Shown here in pieces: positions 1 through 6,441 of a DNA stretch of 14,059 bases (its first letter is position 1; every line of letters begins with the position of its first letter). The notes beneath the pieces were generated by a model. It was not told the origin of the DNA and did not search any database. It saw only the letters and a list, made by a program, of their open reading frames with translations. Made by a program: the position numbers and the translations under genes. This DNA comes from Gammaproteobacteria bacterium (GTDB taxonomy: Bacteria > Pseudomonadota > Gammaproteobacteria > Steroidobacterales > Rariloculaceae), in contig SMWC01000061.1 of assembly GCA_004357505.1 (NCBI GenBank), positions 1 to 14,059 of the forward strand, given 5' to 3'.

Positions 1-249
1 CGGACGCTCCAGCTCAATGATCCGCTCCAGCGTTCGCCAGTTAACAGGCTCGATATAGGTGGCATCGGCGCTCGCCGGATCGGTCATGATCGTGGCGGGG
101 TTGGAGTTGACGAGAATGACCCGGTAACCCTCTTCCTGTAGCGCTTTGCAGGCCTGGGTACCGGAATAATCGAACTCGCACGCCTGACCGATGACGATCG
201 GCCCGGCGCCGATAATCAGGACACTCTCGATGTCGTCTCGACGTGGCAT
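1..249 (-). CDS. carB: Carbamoyl-phosphate synthase large subunit, N-terminal fragment
   Basis: Partial gene: the 83 N-terminal codons, with the rest beyond the left edge. CarB uses ammonia passed from CarA, bicarbonate and two ATP to make carbamoyl phosphate for arginine and pyrimidine synthesis. The reading starts MPRRDDIESVLIIGAGPIVI and continues through GQACEFDYSG and VNSNPATIMTDP, nearly identical to the start of E. coli CarB (pre-ATP-grasp Rossmann-like part). Start is the ATG at 247-249 on the complement. No Shine-Dalgarno is visible in the 25 nt before it, which are AT-rich. It follows carA after a 50-nt spacer holding a perfect palindrome. Identity is very secure; only how its translation starts is odd. 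Confidence 0.97.
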   Translation of the reverse strand, partial: MPRRDDIESVLIIGAGPIVIGQACEFDYSGTQACKALQEEGYRVILVNSNPATIMTDPASADATYIEPVNWRTLERIIELERP

Positions 250-276
250 ATAGTTAATAGTAATTCTAGATTAACG

Positions 277-295
277 TTATAACAGACTGTTATAA
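277..295. repeat. Perfect 19-bp palindrome in the carA-carB spacer
   Basis: TTATAACAG at 277-285 and CTGTTATAA at 287-295 are exact inverted copies around a single central A. A second, shorter inverted repeat (GTTAAT 253-258 and ATTAAC 270-275) lies between it and carB. The whole 50-nt spacer is much richer in AT than its surroundings. The near-zero centre and weak AT arms suit a binding site for a dimeric protein better than an RNA hairpin. On the minus strand the arms also contain TATAAC, which could act as a -10 element toward carB. Function unknown. Confidence 0.6.
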
Positions 296-299
296 AGGG

Positions 300-1454
300 C
301 TATTTATCGATCACTTTCGGCTGCTGGCGATAAGCTCGCATCTGCGTGAGGAACCGCTGGAACAACGGCAGCAGATCGTGTGGCCCCGGACTGGCTTCCG
401 GATGGCCCTGGAATGAAAATGCCGCGCGGTCCAAGCGTTCGATGCCCTGGAGCGAGCCATCGAACAACGACCGATGCGTGGCGCGAACATTATCCGGCAG
501 CGACTCTTCGTCAACCGCGAAGCCGTGGTTCTGGCTCGTAATCAACACCCGTTTGGTGTCGAGATCCATGACCGGGTGGTTCGCGCCGTGATGGCCGAAT
601 TTCATCTTCAATGTCTTCGCGCCACTGGCCAACGCAAGCAACTGGTGTCCGAGACAGATACCAAAGGTCGGCAGACCCGCATCCACAAGCGTCCTGATGG
701 TCTTGATTGCGTAGTCACACGGTTCCGGATCCCCCGGACCGTTAGAGAGAAACACGCCATCGGGGTTTAAGGCCACCACTTCCTCGGCCGTCGTTTTGGC
801 CGGCACGACCGTCAACCGGCAGTGAAGATCGGTAAGCACGCGCAGAATATTGCGCTTGATACCGAAATCGAACGCGACCACGTGAAACTCAGCCGAGCGG
901 CTCGGCAGGAGAGCCTGGCGCTCAGGCCACAGACTGCCCTGGTTCCACTGGTAGGGCTCTGCAACCGTGACGAGCTGTGCCAGATCCATGCCCTTGAGAC
1001 CTGGAAACTTCTTCGCCTCGGCGAGCGCCTCATCCGGATCCGGCTTGTCGTCAGCGATGATGCAGCCGGCCTGCGCACCCTGATCCCGAATCAAGCGCGT
1101 CAGTTTGCGCGTATCGATGTCCGCGATCGCCACGGTACGGCCACGCTCGAGGAAACTCGTGAGCGATGTCTCCGAGCGCCAGTTGCTGACCGTCAGCGAA
1201 AGATCCCTGATGATCAAGCCAGCCGCGTAGACCGTCTTCGACTCGAAGTCATCGGAAGTTGTGCCGACGTTACCGATATGGGGATAGGTCAGGGTCACAA
1301 GCTGACGAAAATACGATGGGTCGGTAAGGATCTCCTGATATCCCGTCATCGCGGTGTTGAACACCACTTCGCCGAGCGTCCGGCCGGGAATGCCAATGGA
1401 CAGGCCGCGGAAGATCGTCCCGTCCTCGAGCGCTAGTATCGCCGCCTTCGCCAC
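300..1454 (-). CDS. carA: Carbamoyl-phosphate synthase small (glutaminase) subunit
   Basis: Hydrolyses glutamine and channels the ammonia to CarB. The class I glutamine amidotransferase triad is visible: nucleophile Cys267 in GICLGHQ, and His351 and Glu353 in QGHPEASPGPH. The N-terminal CarA-specific domain has TGYQEILTDPSY and TYPHIGNVG. I chose the GTG at 1452-1454 (MAKAAILALEDGT, 384 aa) because it aligns with the E. coli start (382 aa) and has AGAGG about 7 nt upstream. The frame stays open to 1526, but that extension would read through a structured leader and does not match the family. Upstream are a likely promoter and an attenuator-like leader (1455-1551), so carAB may be expressed separately from dapB. 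Very secure as to function. Confidence 0.97.
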   Translation of the reverse strand: MAKAAILALEDGTIFRGLSIGIPGRTLGEVVFNTAMTGYQEILTDPSYFRQLVTLTYPHIGNVGTTSDDFESKTVYAAGLIIRDLSLTVSNWRSETSLTSFLERGRTVAIADIDTRKLTRLIRDQGAQAGCIIADDKPDPDEALAEAKKFPGLKGMDLAQLVTVAEPYQWNQGSLWPERQALLPSRSAEFHVVAFDFGIKRNILRVLTDLHCRLTVVPAKTTAEEVVALNPDGVFLSNGPGDPEPCDYAIKTIRTLVDAGLPTFGICLGHQLLALASGAKTLKMKFGHHGANHPVMDLDTKRVLITSQNHGFAVDEESLPDNVRATHRSLFDGSLQGIERLDRAAFSFQGHPEASPGPHDLLPLFQRFLTQMRAYRQQPKVIDK

Positions 1455-1519
1455 GCTGAGCCTCTGAAAAATTTGCGCCTTGCATAAACGAAGCGGGACA
1501 GCCGCAAGGCGCAGCTCAT
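1433..1519 (-). CDS. Possible Arg-rich leader peptide of carAB (28 codons)
   Basis: A short frame starts at the ATG at 1517-1519 (complement) and ends at TAG 1433-1435, overlapping the carA start by 22 nt in another frame. It begins MSCALRLSRFVYARRKFF and has Arg at positions 6, 9, 14, 15 and 19, with more near its end. Arginine is an end product of the pathway CarAB feeds, and the frame runs through both arms of the candidate attenuator, with the two adjacent Arg codons 14-15 inside the terminator 3' arm. Against it: there is no convincing Shine-Dalgarno before the ATG, which lies inside the first hairpin. It could be chance, so I keep this as a hypothesis. Confidence 0.27.
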   Translation of the reverse strand: MSCALRLSRFVYARRKFFRGSAWRRRRY

Positions 1520-1524
1520 CCCGC
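1466..1524 (-). promoter_or_regulatory. Candidate transcription attenuator in the carA leader
   Basis: Read on the minus strand. Hairpin A pairs GCGGGA (1519-1524) with TCCCGC (1493-1498), with an inner AGC...GCT stem. Hairpin B pairs TGCGCCTTGC (1504-1513) with GCAAGGCGCA (1474-1483), a perfect 10-bp GC-rich stem with a 20-nt loop. It is followed directly by AATTTTTC, giving the shape of an intrinsic terminator. The 5' arm of B lies inside A, so the two cannot coexist: A would be the antiterminator. The terminator tail is immediately before the carA Shine-Dalgarno, so B may also affect translation. The geometry is plainly visible; the regulatory role is inferred. Confidence 0.55.
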
Positions 1525-1557
1525 AAAAGAACTTCAGCTACCGAGTCTCAGGCAGCT

Positions 1558-1585
1558 ATTGTAGTCCGTCGCTGTGGCTAAGCAA
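1558..1585 (-). promoter_or_regulatory. Likely sigma-70 promoter for carAB
   Basis: On the minus strand TACAAT (1558-1563, 5 of 6 to the -10 consensus) lies 16 nt after TTGCTT (1580-1585, weak -35). Transcription would start near 1551, giving a leader of roughly 97 nt that contains the whole candidate attenuator. The -35 overlaps the end of dapB, including its stop region. Confidence 0.45.
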
Positions 1586-2405
1586 TGTTCCTATCGTTCG
1601 TCGTATTCAACTCGAGTACGTCCGCCATCGAATACAATCCCGGCGCTTGCCCAGCGACCCAGCGGGCGGCTTTAAGCGCACCGCGAGCGAAGCACTTACG
1701 ATCGACCGCGTGATGCGACATTTCGATCGTCTCCTCTGGCGCCACAAACAGCACCGTATGATCGCCAACGATATTGCCGCCACGGATAACCGAAAATCCG
1801 ATGGTACCGGGAACCCGAGGCCCGATTTGCCCGTGGCGACCGTGGATCGCTACTTCATCTAACTCACGGTTCTGTGCCTTCGCGACCGCTTCGCCCAGCG
1901 CCAGGGCCGTACCCGAGGGCGCGTCAACTTTGTTGCGGTGGTGTGCTTCGGTAATCTCCACATCGTAGTCGGGCCCGAGTGTCTTGGCCGCGCGGCCGAC
2001 CAAATTCATGAAAACATTGATGCCGACACTCATATTGCGAGCGTATACCAGCGGGATGTCTCGAGACGCTTCGGCTATTGCATTCAGGTGCTTTTCTTCC
2101 AGCCCCGTCGTTCCGATAACCAGCGCCGTGCCATTCTCCACGCAAGCCCGCACGTTCGCGAGCGTAGCAGTAGGCAACGTGAAATCGATCGCGACATGCG
2201 CGTCGTGCAGCCCCTGCGCGCGATCATCGGTCAGCGGAACACCGACCGTAGGCAACCCGATGCTCTGCCCGACATCCTTCCCAATCGCAGGATCCGAAGT
2301 CTCGGTAATCGCACCGGAGATCTGTAGATCATCGGTTTCGGCGATACACTCCAGAACGGCTCGACCCATGCGCCCGGAGGCACCCAATACGGCTACTTTC
2401 AGCAC
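1578..2405 (-). CDS. dapB: 4-hydroxy-tetrahydrodipicolinate reductase
   Basis: NAD(P)H-dependent reductase of the diaminopimelate/lysine pathway, acting in the cytoplasm. The Rossmann motif GASGRMG is at residues 8-14, GTTG at 98-101, and the substrate-binding/catalytic motif EAHHRNKVDAPSGTA gives His155, His156 and Lys159 followed by DAPSGTA at 161-167. Length 275 aa compares with 273 in E. coli. The start is GTG at 2403-2405, 3 nt after the dnaJ stop, with GGGAG about 8 nt upstream inside the end of dnaJ, so translation is probably coupled to dnaJ. Being downstream of dnaK-dnaJ, it may share heat-shock transcription. Secure. Confidence 0.97.
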   Translation of the reverse strand: MLKVAVLGASGRMGRAVLECIAETDDLQISGAITETSDPAIGKDVGQSIGLPTVGVPLTDDRAQGLHDAHVAIDFTLPTATLANVRACVENGTALVIGTTGLEEKHLNAIAEASRDIPLVYARNMSVGINVFMNLVGRAAKTLGPDYDVEITEAHHRNKVDAPSGTALALGEAVAKAQNRELDEVAIHGRHGQIGPRVPGTIGFSVIRGGNIVGDHTVLFVAPEETIEMSHHAVDRKCFARGALKAARWVAGQAPGLYSMADVLELNTTNDRNIA

Positions 2406-2408
2406 GAT

Positions 2409-3539
2409 CTAAGCTCCCATGCGCTCGAAAAATTTCTTGACCCCATCTACCCAGGAGCGCGCTCGTGGGCTGTGACGAGATCCGCCGGCCTGAATAGACA
2501 CGTCGAACTCGCGCAGCAAACGCGTCTGCTCTTCGGTCAACTTGACGGGCGTCTCAATCTGGACCCGGCAGAACAAGTCGCCCACGCCGTTGACACGAAC
2601 GGACTTGACGCCCTTGCCTCGCAAGCGGAATACGCGTCCGGACTGAGTCTCCGATGGAATCTTCAGCGCGACCTGACCGTTCAGCGTCGGCACCTCCACG
2701 GTACTGCCCAGAACCGCCGCAGCGAAACCGATCGGTACGTCGCAGCTTAAGTTTTGTCCATCCCGTTCAAAGATCCGGTGCGGCTTGACGGCGATGTCAA
2801 CGTAGAGATCACCGGACGGACCGCCATTGCGGCCGGCCTCACCCTCATGTGCCAAGCGAATGCGATCACCGCTATCCACACCGGCAGGAACTTTCACGGC
2901 GAGCGTCTTCACTTTGTGCACCCGTCCGCGGCCGCTGCAAGTCCGGCAAGGTGTCTGAATGATGCTGCCCGTGCCCCGACAGGCAGGACAGGTCTGTTGA
3001 ATCGAGAAGAACCCCTGTTGAACCCGGACCTGCCCGACCCCGGCGCACGTCGTGCAAGTCGTAGGCTCGGTGCCCGGCTCGGCGCCATTACCCTTACAGG
3101 TCTTACACTCGACCTGAGTCGGAACGTCTATATTGACCGATTCGCCGGCAACAGCCTGTTCGAGAGACAGCTCAAGCGAATAGCGGAGATCCGCGCCGCG
3201 AAAAACCTGGCTGCGGCTACGCCGCCCGCCACCGAAGATATCGCCGAAAACGTCACCGAAGACATCGCTGAATGCCTCTCCACTCGTACCGAAACCGGCA
3301 TTTGCCTGGCTGGCTTCGACACCGGCATGACCGAACTGGTCGTAGGCGGCTCGTTGCTTCGGATTGGACAGTATCTCGTAGGCTTCCTTGGCCTCCTTGA
3401 ACTTATTCTCGGCCTCCGGGTTATCCTGGTTACGGTCCGGGTGATACTTCATGGCCAGACGCCGGTAGGCCTTCTTCAGCTCCGCTTCCTGGGCGTCCTT
3501 GCCGCACCCCAGCACCTCGTAGTGATCCCGCTTGGCCAT
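2409..3539 (-). CDS. dnaJ: Chaperone DnaJ (Hsp40 co-chaperone)
   Basis: Stimulates the DnaK ATPase and delivers unfolded substrates. Type I DnaJ with all parts in order: J domain with the HPD motif at residues 33-35 (KYHPDRNQ), a Gly/Phe-rich linker about 72-105 (GDVFGDIFGGG), four zinc-binding CxxCxGxG repeats at 145-152, 162-169, 184-191 and 198-205, then the C-terminal substrate-binding and dimerisation domains. 376 aa, the same size as E. coli DnaJ. ATG at 3537-3539 has AGGA close upstream. It is 80 nt after dnaK, with a strong hairpin in the gap, and is followed 3 nt later by dapB. Secure. Confidence 0.98.
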   Translation of the reverse strand: MAKRDHYEVLGCGKDAQEAELKKAYRRLAMKYHPDRNQDNPEAENKFKEAKEAYEILSNPKQRAAYDQFGHAGVEASQANAGFGTSGEAFSDVFGDVFGDIFGGGRRSRSQVFRGADLRYSLELSLEQAVAGESVNIDVPTQVECKTCKGNGAEPGTEPTTCTTCAGVGQVRVQQGFFSIQQTCPACRGTGSIIQTPCRTCSGRGRVHKVKTLAVKVPAGVDSGDRIRLAHEGEAGRNGGPSGDLYVDIAVKPHRIFERDGQNLSCDVPIGFAAAVLGSTVEVPTLNGQVALKIPSETQSGRVFRLRGKGVKSVRVNGVGDLFCRVQIETPVKLTEEQTRLLREFDVSIQAGGSRHSPRARSWVDGVKKFFERMGA

Positions 3540-3558
3540 CGCCTGTCCTTTAACGCGA

Positions 3559-3588
3559 CTGGAGGGCGCAGTGCGCTACGCCCTCCAG
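3559..3588 (-). repeat. Perfect 10-bp hairpin between dnaK and dnaJ
   Basis: CTGGAGGGCG at 3559-3568 and CGCCCTCCAG at 3579-3588 are exact inverted copies with a 10-nt loop. On the minus-strand transcript the hairpin is about 20 nt before the dnaJ start and is not followed by a U-run, so it is not a canonical terminator. It may protect the dnaK 3' end, mark a processing site, or cause partial read-through that lowers dnaJ relative to dnaK. Confidence 0.6.
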
Positions 3589-3619
3589 ATCAATACTTTT
3601 TCTACCCGCTACGCAGGCC

Positions 3620-5557
3620 TCAGGCACTCTTTTGTTCGTCGTCGTCTTTGACCTCTTCAAACTCCGCATCAACGATGTTGTCGTCGCCTTCGGTCGCACC
3701 CGAACCCGTAGCATCGGTCCCGGCGCCTTCGGCCGCGGCCTGTTCCGCGTACAACCTCTGCGCCATACTAGCTGACGCCTCACTGAGCGCATTAACCTTG
3801 GCTTCGATAACTTCCTTGCTATCGCCTTTTACCGCTTCCTTGAGATCAGCCACCGCAGCTTCGATGTTCGCTCGCTCCTCAGCCTCGACTTTCTCGCCAA
3901 GTTCCCCGAGCGACTTTTCAGTTGCATGAAGTAGCGCATCACCCTGATTGCGTGTGTCAACGAGTTCGCGGAACTTCAGGTCATCTGCCACGTGCGCTTC
4001 CGCGTCGCTGATCATGCGCTTGATCTCCTCTTCGTCCAGGCCCGAAGAAGCTTTGATGACAATCTTCTGTTCCTTGCCCGTCGCCTTATCCTTGGCCGAG
4101 ACATTGAGAATGCCGTTAGCGTCAATATCGAACGCTACCTCTACCTGGGGCAGCCCGCGCGGCGCCGACGGAATCTCCGCGAGGTCGAACCGACCTAATG
4201 ACTTGTTGTCCTCGGCCCGTTCGCGTTCGCCCTGCAGCACGTGAATGGTGACTGCAGTCTGATTGTCTTCCGCGGTTGAGAACACCTGATTCGCTTTGGT
4301 GGGAATCGTCGTGTTTTTATCGATCAAGCGCGTCATGACACCACCGAGCGTCTCGATGCCCAGCGACAGCGGCGTGACATCCAACAACAAGACATCTTTC
4401 ACGACACCGGAAAGCACACCGCCCTGGATCGCGGCGCCCACGGCAACGGCCTCGTCGGGATTGATGTCCTTACGCGGTTCCTGGCCGAAGAAGTTCGCAA
4501 CCTCCTCCTGGACCTTGGGCATACGAGTTTGGCCACCGACGAGAATAACGTCATCGATATCAGCTACCTTCAAACCGGCGTCTGCCAGCGCCGTCTTACT
4601 CGGCACCAAGGTCCGCTCGATCAAATCCTCTATCAGGGACTCAAGCTTGGCTCGGCTCAAGTTGATATTGAGATGCTTCGGACCGTTGGAGTCCGCCGTG
4701 ATGTAGGGCAGATTGACTTCCGTCTGCTGACGCGAGGACAGCTCCATTTTGGCCGTCTCAGACGCTTCTTTGAGTCGTTGCATCGCGAGCGGATCCTTGC
4801 GGATGTCAATACCGCTGTCCTTCTCAAATTCCGAGGAAAGGTAGTCGACAATTCGTTTGTCGAAATCTTCACCGCCCAAGAACGTGTCGCCATTCGTCGC
4901 CAGCACTTCGAACTGATGCTCACCATCAATCTCGGCAATCTCGATAATCGAGATGTCGAATGTGCCGCCGCCCAGATCATAGACCGCGATCTTCCGGTCA
5001 CCGCGTTTTTTATCGAGACCGTAAGCCAAAGCGGCTGCCGTCGGCTCGTTGATGATTCGCTTGACCTCAAGGCCCGCGATTCGGCCGGCATCCTTCGTGG
5101 CCTGGCGCTGGGAGTCGTTAAAATAGGCCGGTACCGTGATGACCGCTTCCGTCACGCTCTCACCGAGGTAGTCCTCCGCGGTTTGCTTCATCTTCGAAAG
5201 CACTCTAGCGGCGACCTCGGGCGGTGCCATCTTGCCCGCCGACACTTCGACCCACGCGTCACCATTGTCTGCAGCGACAATGGCGTAAGGCACCATCTCG
5301 ATGTCCTTCTGCACGACATCGTCTTTAAAACGCCTGCCGATCAGACGCTTGATAGCGGATAGCGTATTGGTCGGATTCGTAACAGCCTGACGCTTGGCGG
5401 TCTGCCCAACCAACACTTCGTCGTCTTTGGTGAAAGCGACGATGGAGGGAGTCGTTCGATCGCCCTCGCTGTTCTCGATCACTTTGGCTTTGTCGCCATC
5501 CATAACGGCGACACAGGAGTTTGTCGTACCCAAATCGATACCGATCACTCGTCCCAT
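3620..5557 (-). CDS. dnaK: Chaperone DnaK (Hsp70)
   Basis: ATP-driven folding chaperone working with DnaJ and GrpE. 645 aa. The nucleotide-binding domain starts MGRVIGIDLGTTNS, with phosphate-2 motif DLGGGTFD at 194-201 and ILVGGQTRMP near 338-347. The hydrophobic interdomain linker DVLLLD is at 388-393, followed by the beta-sandwich substrate domain and an alpha-helical lid. The acidic C-terminus contains EEVKD, as in other proteobacterial DnaK, with a few extra residues after it. ATG at 5555-5557 has GGGAG about 10 nt upstream. A close match to a sigma-32 promoter lies at 5602-5629, so dnaK-dnaJ can be induced independently of hrcA-grpE. Secure. Confidence 0.99.
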   Translation of the reverse strand: MGRVIGIDLGTTNSCVAVMDGDKAKVIENSEGDRTTPSIVAFTKDDEVLVGQTAKRQAVTNPTNTLSAIKRLIGRRFKDDVVQKDIEMVPYAIVAADNGDAWVEVSAGKMAPPEVAARVLSKMKQTAEDYLGESVTEAVITVPAYFNDSQRQATKDAGRIAGLEVKRIINEPTAAALAYGLDKKRGDRKIAVYDLGGGTFDISIIEIAEIDGEHQFEVLATNGDTFLGGEDFDKRIVDYLSSEFEKDSGIDIRKDPLAMQRLKEASETAKMELSSRQQTEVNLPYITADSNGPKHLNINLSRAKLESLIEDLIERTLVPSKTALADAGLKVADIDDVILVGGQTRMPKVQEEVANFFGQEPRKDINPDEAVAVGAAIQGGVLSGVVKDVLLLDVTPLSLGIETLGGVMTRLIDKNTTIPTKANQVFSTAEDNQTAVTIHVLQGERERAEDNKSLGRFDLAEIPSAPRGLPQVEVAFDIDANGILNVSAKDKATGKEQKIVIKASSGLDEEEIKRMISDAEAHVADDLKFRELVDTRNQGDALLHATEKSLGELGEKVEAEERANIEAAVADLKEAVKGDSKEVIEAKVNALSEASASMAQRLYAEQAAAEGAGTDATGSGATEGDDNIVDAEFEEVKDDDEQKSA

Positions 5558-5601
5558 GGCTAAAAATCTCCCACAATCGTTATCTAGAAACTTGCTGTCC
5601 T

Positions 5602-5629
5602 AAATGGGGTGCCAACGAGCATTTTCAAG
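5602..5629 (-). promoter_or_regulatory. Sigma-32 heat-shock promoter of dnaK
   Basis: On the minus strand CTTGAAA (5623-5629) is followed after 13 nt by CCCCATTT (5602-5609). This matches the RpoH consensus (CTTGAAA, 11-16 nt, CCCCATnT) in full. The -10 part, CCCCATTTAG, is the same as I recall for the E. coli dnaK P1 promoter. Start of transcription would be near 5595, about 40 nt before the dnaK ATG. Confidence 0.85.
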
Positions 5630-5647
5630 CCTTGAGCCCGATTGAAA

Positions 5648-5661
5648 GCCCCTTCCGGGGC
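5648..5661 (-). terminator. Weak terminator-like hairpin after grpE
   Basis: GCCCC and GGGGC pair around a 4-nt GGAA loop just after the grpE stop, followed on the minus strand by TTTCAAT. The stem is short and the T-run has only three bases, so it is probably a partial terminator. It would partly separate the grpE transcript from dnaK, which has its own promoter downstream. Confidence 0.4.
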
Positions 5662-5663
5662 GT

Positions 5664-6341
5664 CTAATCGTCACCCTCCGCTGCGGGAGCCTTGGAGACG
5701 ATCACCCGGGCCGGCCGTAACAGCCGGTCGTGAATGAGATAGCCCTTCTGAATCACCGTTAGCACGGTATTCGGCTCGGCTGTAGCCGAAGGCTGCATTG
5801 TCATCGCCTCGTGCCGGGCCGGGTCGAAAGGTTCGCCCTCGGGATCGAACTCAGCGACACCAGCTTGCTCGAGGGCCGCATCCAGCAGCCGCAGTGTTGC
5901 GCGCTTACCTTCTCGAAGTGATTCGACATCCGTGTTGTCCGCAGCATCCGAGTCATCCGCGGCGGCTACACCAGCCTGAAGGCTGTCCCTGACCGGCAAG
6001 AGTGCCTGCGCCAATCGTTCCAGGCCGTATTTACGCGCATTCTCAAGCTCGCGCGCGCCCCGTTTGCGCAGATTCTCTAGTTCCGCAGCGACACGGAGAT
6101 AGTTGTCGTGATTCTCCGCAGCCTCACGCTGCACACACTCGAGCTCGGACAGCGGCTCCTCGTCGACCTCGGCGGACTCGTCGACCTCGGCGGACTCGGC
6201 GGACTCGTCGACCTCGGCGGACTCGTCGACCTCGGCGGACTCGGCGTCTGGCGCCGCTTCGGTGTGCTCGGATTCCTGCGCTTCGGCTTTTTCGGCCGTA
6301 GGCGCAGTGGCCGGCTCATCACCCGGAACGTCGTGGTTCAT
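5664..6341 (-). CDS. grpE: GrpE, nucleotide exchange factor of DnaK
   Basis: Releases ADP from DnaK. 225 aa. An acidic, low-complexity N-terminus (residues 1 to about 66) precedes the long dimerisation helix (residues about 66-135, with NYLRVAAELENLRKRG) and the C-terminal beta-domain that contacts DnaK (GEPFDPARHEAMT through TVLTVIQKGYLIHDRLLRPA and VIVSKA). Residues 35-61 are made of tandem SAEVDE units from an 18-bp DNA repeat, which makes the tail longer than usual. ATG at 6339-6341 has a strong GGGAGGAG 8 nt upstream. A candidate sigma-32 promoter is at 6414-6441. Secure. Confidence 0.97.
   Translation of the reverse strand: MNHDVPGDEPATAPTAEKAEAQESEHTEAAPDAESAEVDESAEVDESAESAEVDESAEVDEEPLSELECVQREAAENHDNYLRVAAELENLRKRGARELENARKYGLERLAQALLPVRDSLQAGVAAADDSDAADNTDVESLREGKRATLRLLDAALEQAGVAEFDPEGEPFDPARHEAMTMQPSATAEPNTVLTVIQKGYLIHDRLLRPARVIVSKAPAAEGDD
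6160..6240. repeat. 18-bp in-frame tandem repeat within grpE
   Basis: Four identical copies of TCGTCGACCTCGGCGGAC at 6160-6177, 6178-6195, 6205-6222 and 6223-6240, with a 9-bp half copy (TCGGCGGAC) at 6196-6204 in the middle. On the coding strand each copy gives SAEVDE and the half copy SAE. The copies show no base differences, so they are recent or kept uniform by slippage. Unit length is a multiple of three, so copy number can change without frameshift. Confidence 0.9.
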
Positions 6342-6413
6342 GCAGATACTCCTCCCAGCGTCGAACTCCGTGTGCAGGAGCCAGCGGCACTAAAACACTC
6401 CGAATCGCGACAA

Positions 6414-6441
6414 GAGTGGGGGCTAGATTCTGGACTTCAAG
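6414..6441 (-). promoter_or_regulatory. Candidate sigma-32 promoter of grpE
   Basis: On the minus strand CTTGAAG (6435-6441, 6 of 7 to CTTGAAA) is followed after 13 nt by CCCCACTC (6414-6421, 6 of 8 to CCCCATTT). The spacer equals that of the dnaK promoter. It spans the hrcA stop codon and would give a grpE leader of about 65 nt. Weaker than the dnaK site but well placed. Confidence 0.55.

Noticed and set aside
822..1436. Plus-strand open frame of 204 codons
   Set aside because: Fully antisense to carA, no domain recognised, Arg/Leu-rich composition typical of a shadow frame.
1455..1526. N-terminal extension of carA to the upstream in-frame start at 1526
   Set aside because: The extra 24 residues are not in the CarA family and would be encoded by the structured leader. 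The GTG at 1454 aligns with known CarA starts and has a Shine-Dalgarno.
2754..3929. Long plus-strand open frame of 391 codons
   Set aside because: It lies antisense to dnaJ and the end of dnaK, spans their boundary, has low-complexity Ser/Ala/Leu-rich content and no recognisable domain. It is a shadow of GC-rich coding sequence.
4529..5362. Plus-strand open frame of 277 codons
   Set aside because: Fully antisense to the highly conserved dnaK coding region, with no domain recognised.
6396..6418. CACTC-N13-GAGTG between hrcA and grpE
   Set aside because: Contains CIRCE-like core bases but with a 13-nt spacer and without the outer bases. The right half is explained by the sigma-32 -10 region.
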